A stretch of 6,123 nt of DNA from DATESN01 sp035270785 (GTDB lineage Bacteria > Bacillota > Clostridia > Lachnospirales > Lachnospiraceae), in assembly GCA_035270785.1 (NCBI GenBank), contig DATESN010000112.1, positions 1-6,123 on the forward strand. The letters are read 5' to 3'. Shown here one piece after another: positions 5,138 to 6,123 of the stretch (its first letter is position 1; each line of letters begins with the position of its first letter). A program made the position numbers and the translations under genes. The notes beneath the pieces are model-generated. The model searched no databases, was not told the origin of the DNA, and worked only from the letters and a program-made list of their open reading frames with translations.

Positions 5138-6115
5138 TTATTTTTCATTTTTCATTAATTGCTGAAGTAATTCTATACTATTATTACATTCTTTAATCTG
5201 TAAATATATTGTTTTTATCTCGAATGTTTTTACTATTTTATTGGCTAATAAAAAACCTGAATTTATAAATACAAGCCATATACCTTTAAGCGAAATTATA
5301 ATAATCACTATTCCTACGAACTTAAACTCCCAAAAATAACACTTAAACAGAATGTACGTTCCCAAAATAAGCAAAGGTACTTTATAAATAAAACTTCTTT
5401 TCAATAAAACCAATCTTTTAGATAAATTTTTTAATCTACTCTTTTGTATTTCAAGCTCATTTAACTTATTATATGAGTTTGCATATCCAAATTTGTTTTC
5501 TATTACATACTTATTTTCTTTAATTAGTAATTTTTTTGTTCCTCCCGAAACAAAAAAGCATAGGATAGATGATATAATTAATGAGATACCCGGATAAATT
5601 ATTTTTGATTTGTCATCAAAGGATACTTCTTTAATTGCATAACCTGAAATAATTTTATCAATTTCAAATTCTTTTATTCCTTTATACCAATCATAATTCA
5701 TTTCAATTGGCACTTTAATAATTTCACCTTCAAAAATGATACCCTTACCCACACCATGAATAAATTTTTCTAATTTAGTTATCGTTGATTTATTACTAAC
5801 CATAATTTGAATATACTTATCCGCTTCAACTGGAATAGTATAATATATATATTCAGTCCCTAGTGTTATTAATACTTGACTCTGCCCTGAATATCTATCT
5901 TCACCTAAAGTTGGAATACCCTTTCCAATATATGAGGTTATATATCCCTTCACAAACTTACTATCAGAAAGATCTTGAATTTTAACGTTTTCTAGATTTA
6001 TAGCATGTGATAATTTATATAAAGTGTTTATACCAACTCCGAAATATCCTACTCCAATAATCATTAGAACCAATGCAATAATATATCCCTTTGTAATCTG
6101 AATTTTCATTTGCAT
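5138..6115 (-). CDS. multi-pass membrane protein of unknown function
   Basis: 325 residues, not recognised as any characterised family. An N-terminal hydrophobic segment (about 9-31, IIALVLMIIGVGYFGVGI) is an uncleaved anchor. It is followed by a soluble domain of about 140 residues (35-170) rich in beta-prone stretches (VLITLGTEYIYYTIPVE), a second membrane segment (about 173-190), a charged helical loop likely to be coiled (about 212-240, many Lys/Leu/Glu), and two more membrane segments (about 243-260 and 266-288). A hydrophilic tail ends in QQLMKNEK. If the short N-terminus is inside, the first large domain faces outward. Start: ATG 6115 is four bases after GGAA (6120-6123), and ATG 6109 (residue 3) is a better-spaced alternative; the upstream region is cut by the window edge. 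Codons are far more AT-biased than in the recombinase and integrase, suggesting a different origin, probably host flank or an older insertion. It is convergent with the membrane XRE gene, with the terminator at 4721-4757 between them. Confidence 0.8.
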   Translation of the reverse strand: MQMKIQITKGYIIALVLMIIGVGYFGVGINTLYKLSHAINLENVKIQDLSDSKFVKGYITSYIGKGIPTLGEDRYSGQSQVLITLGTEYIYYTIPVEADKYIQIMVSNKSTITKLEKFIHGVGKGIIFEGEIIKVPIEMNYDWYKGIKEFEIDKIISGYAIKEVSFDDKSKIIYPGISLIISSILCFFVSGGTKKLLIKENKYVIENKFGYANSYNKLNELEIQKSRLKNLSKRLVLLKRSFIYKVPLLILGTYILFKCYFWEFKFVGIVIIIISLKGIWLVFINSGFLLANKIVKTFEIKTIYLQIKECNNSIELLQQLMKNEK

Positions 6116-6123
6116 AAAGTTCC

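Noticed and set aside
1..6123. CRISPR arrays, tRNA or rRNA genes
   Set aside because: No regularly spaced repeats of 25-40 bases and no tRNA- or rRNA-like sequence were seen on either strand.

Overview
The window looks like accessory DNA from a low-GC Bacillota (Firmicutes) genome, most likely Clostridia (Lachnospiraceae-like) or a streptococcal/enterococcal relative. This rests on strong AAAGGAG/GGGAG-type ribosome binding sites, a TTG start, a textbook sigma-A promoter, and protein families typical of Gram-positive integrative elements. Species cannot be assigned. Base composition is uneven: the recombinase, integrase, xis and repressor block (1-3940) is moderately AT-rich, while the sequence beyond about 4760 is visibly much more AT-rich, so the two parts probably have different histories.

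Layout. (1) 51-1862 (+): a complete large serine recombinase of the TndX/TnpX type. It is probably the last gene of a mobile element whose body lies left of the window. (2) 1872-2801 (-): a phage/ICE-type tyrosine integrase that stops abruptly just after its HxxRH box and lacks the second catalytic His/Trp and the nucleophilic Tyr. The likeliest reading is that the serine-recombinase element inserted into this integrase gene, with the junction near 1896-1902. (3) 2817-3011 (-): a 64-residue excisionase-like HTH protein forming an operon with the integrase, driven by a perfect TTGACA-17-TATAAT promoter (3070-3098). (4) 3400-3939 (+): a divergent XRE-family repressor. A dyad of the form GTATCT-N3-AGATAC lies in its leader, and two degenerate copies lie on the xis-int promoter, which suggests a repressor/operator switch. 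(5) 4083-4667 (+): an XRE DNA-binding domain fused to three membrane segments. (6) 4721-4757: a terminator hairpin. (7) 4758-5137: a non-coding, repeat-rich AT stretch with a possible gene relic. (8) 5138-6115 (-): a multi-pass membrane protein of unknown function.

How it fits together. Parts 2-4 are the integration/regulation module of a temperate-phage-like or ICE-like element: the repressor would hold xis-int silent until induced. The insertion of a second element into the active-site codons of int would immobilise the first element, unless precise excision by the serine recombinase restores the gene. No resistance, restriction or CRISPR genes are visible. The most interesting points are the nested insertion at the conserved HxxRH codons, the operator set around the divergent promoters, and the repeat cluster at 4798-4900.
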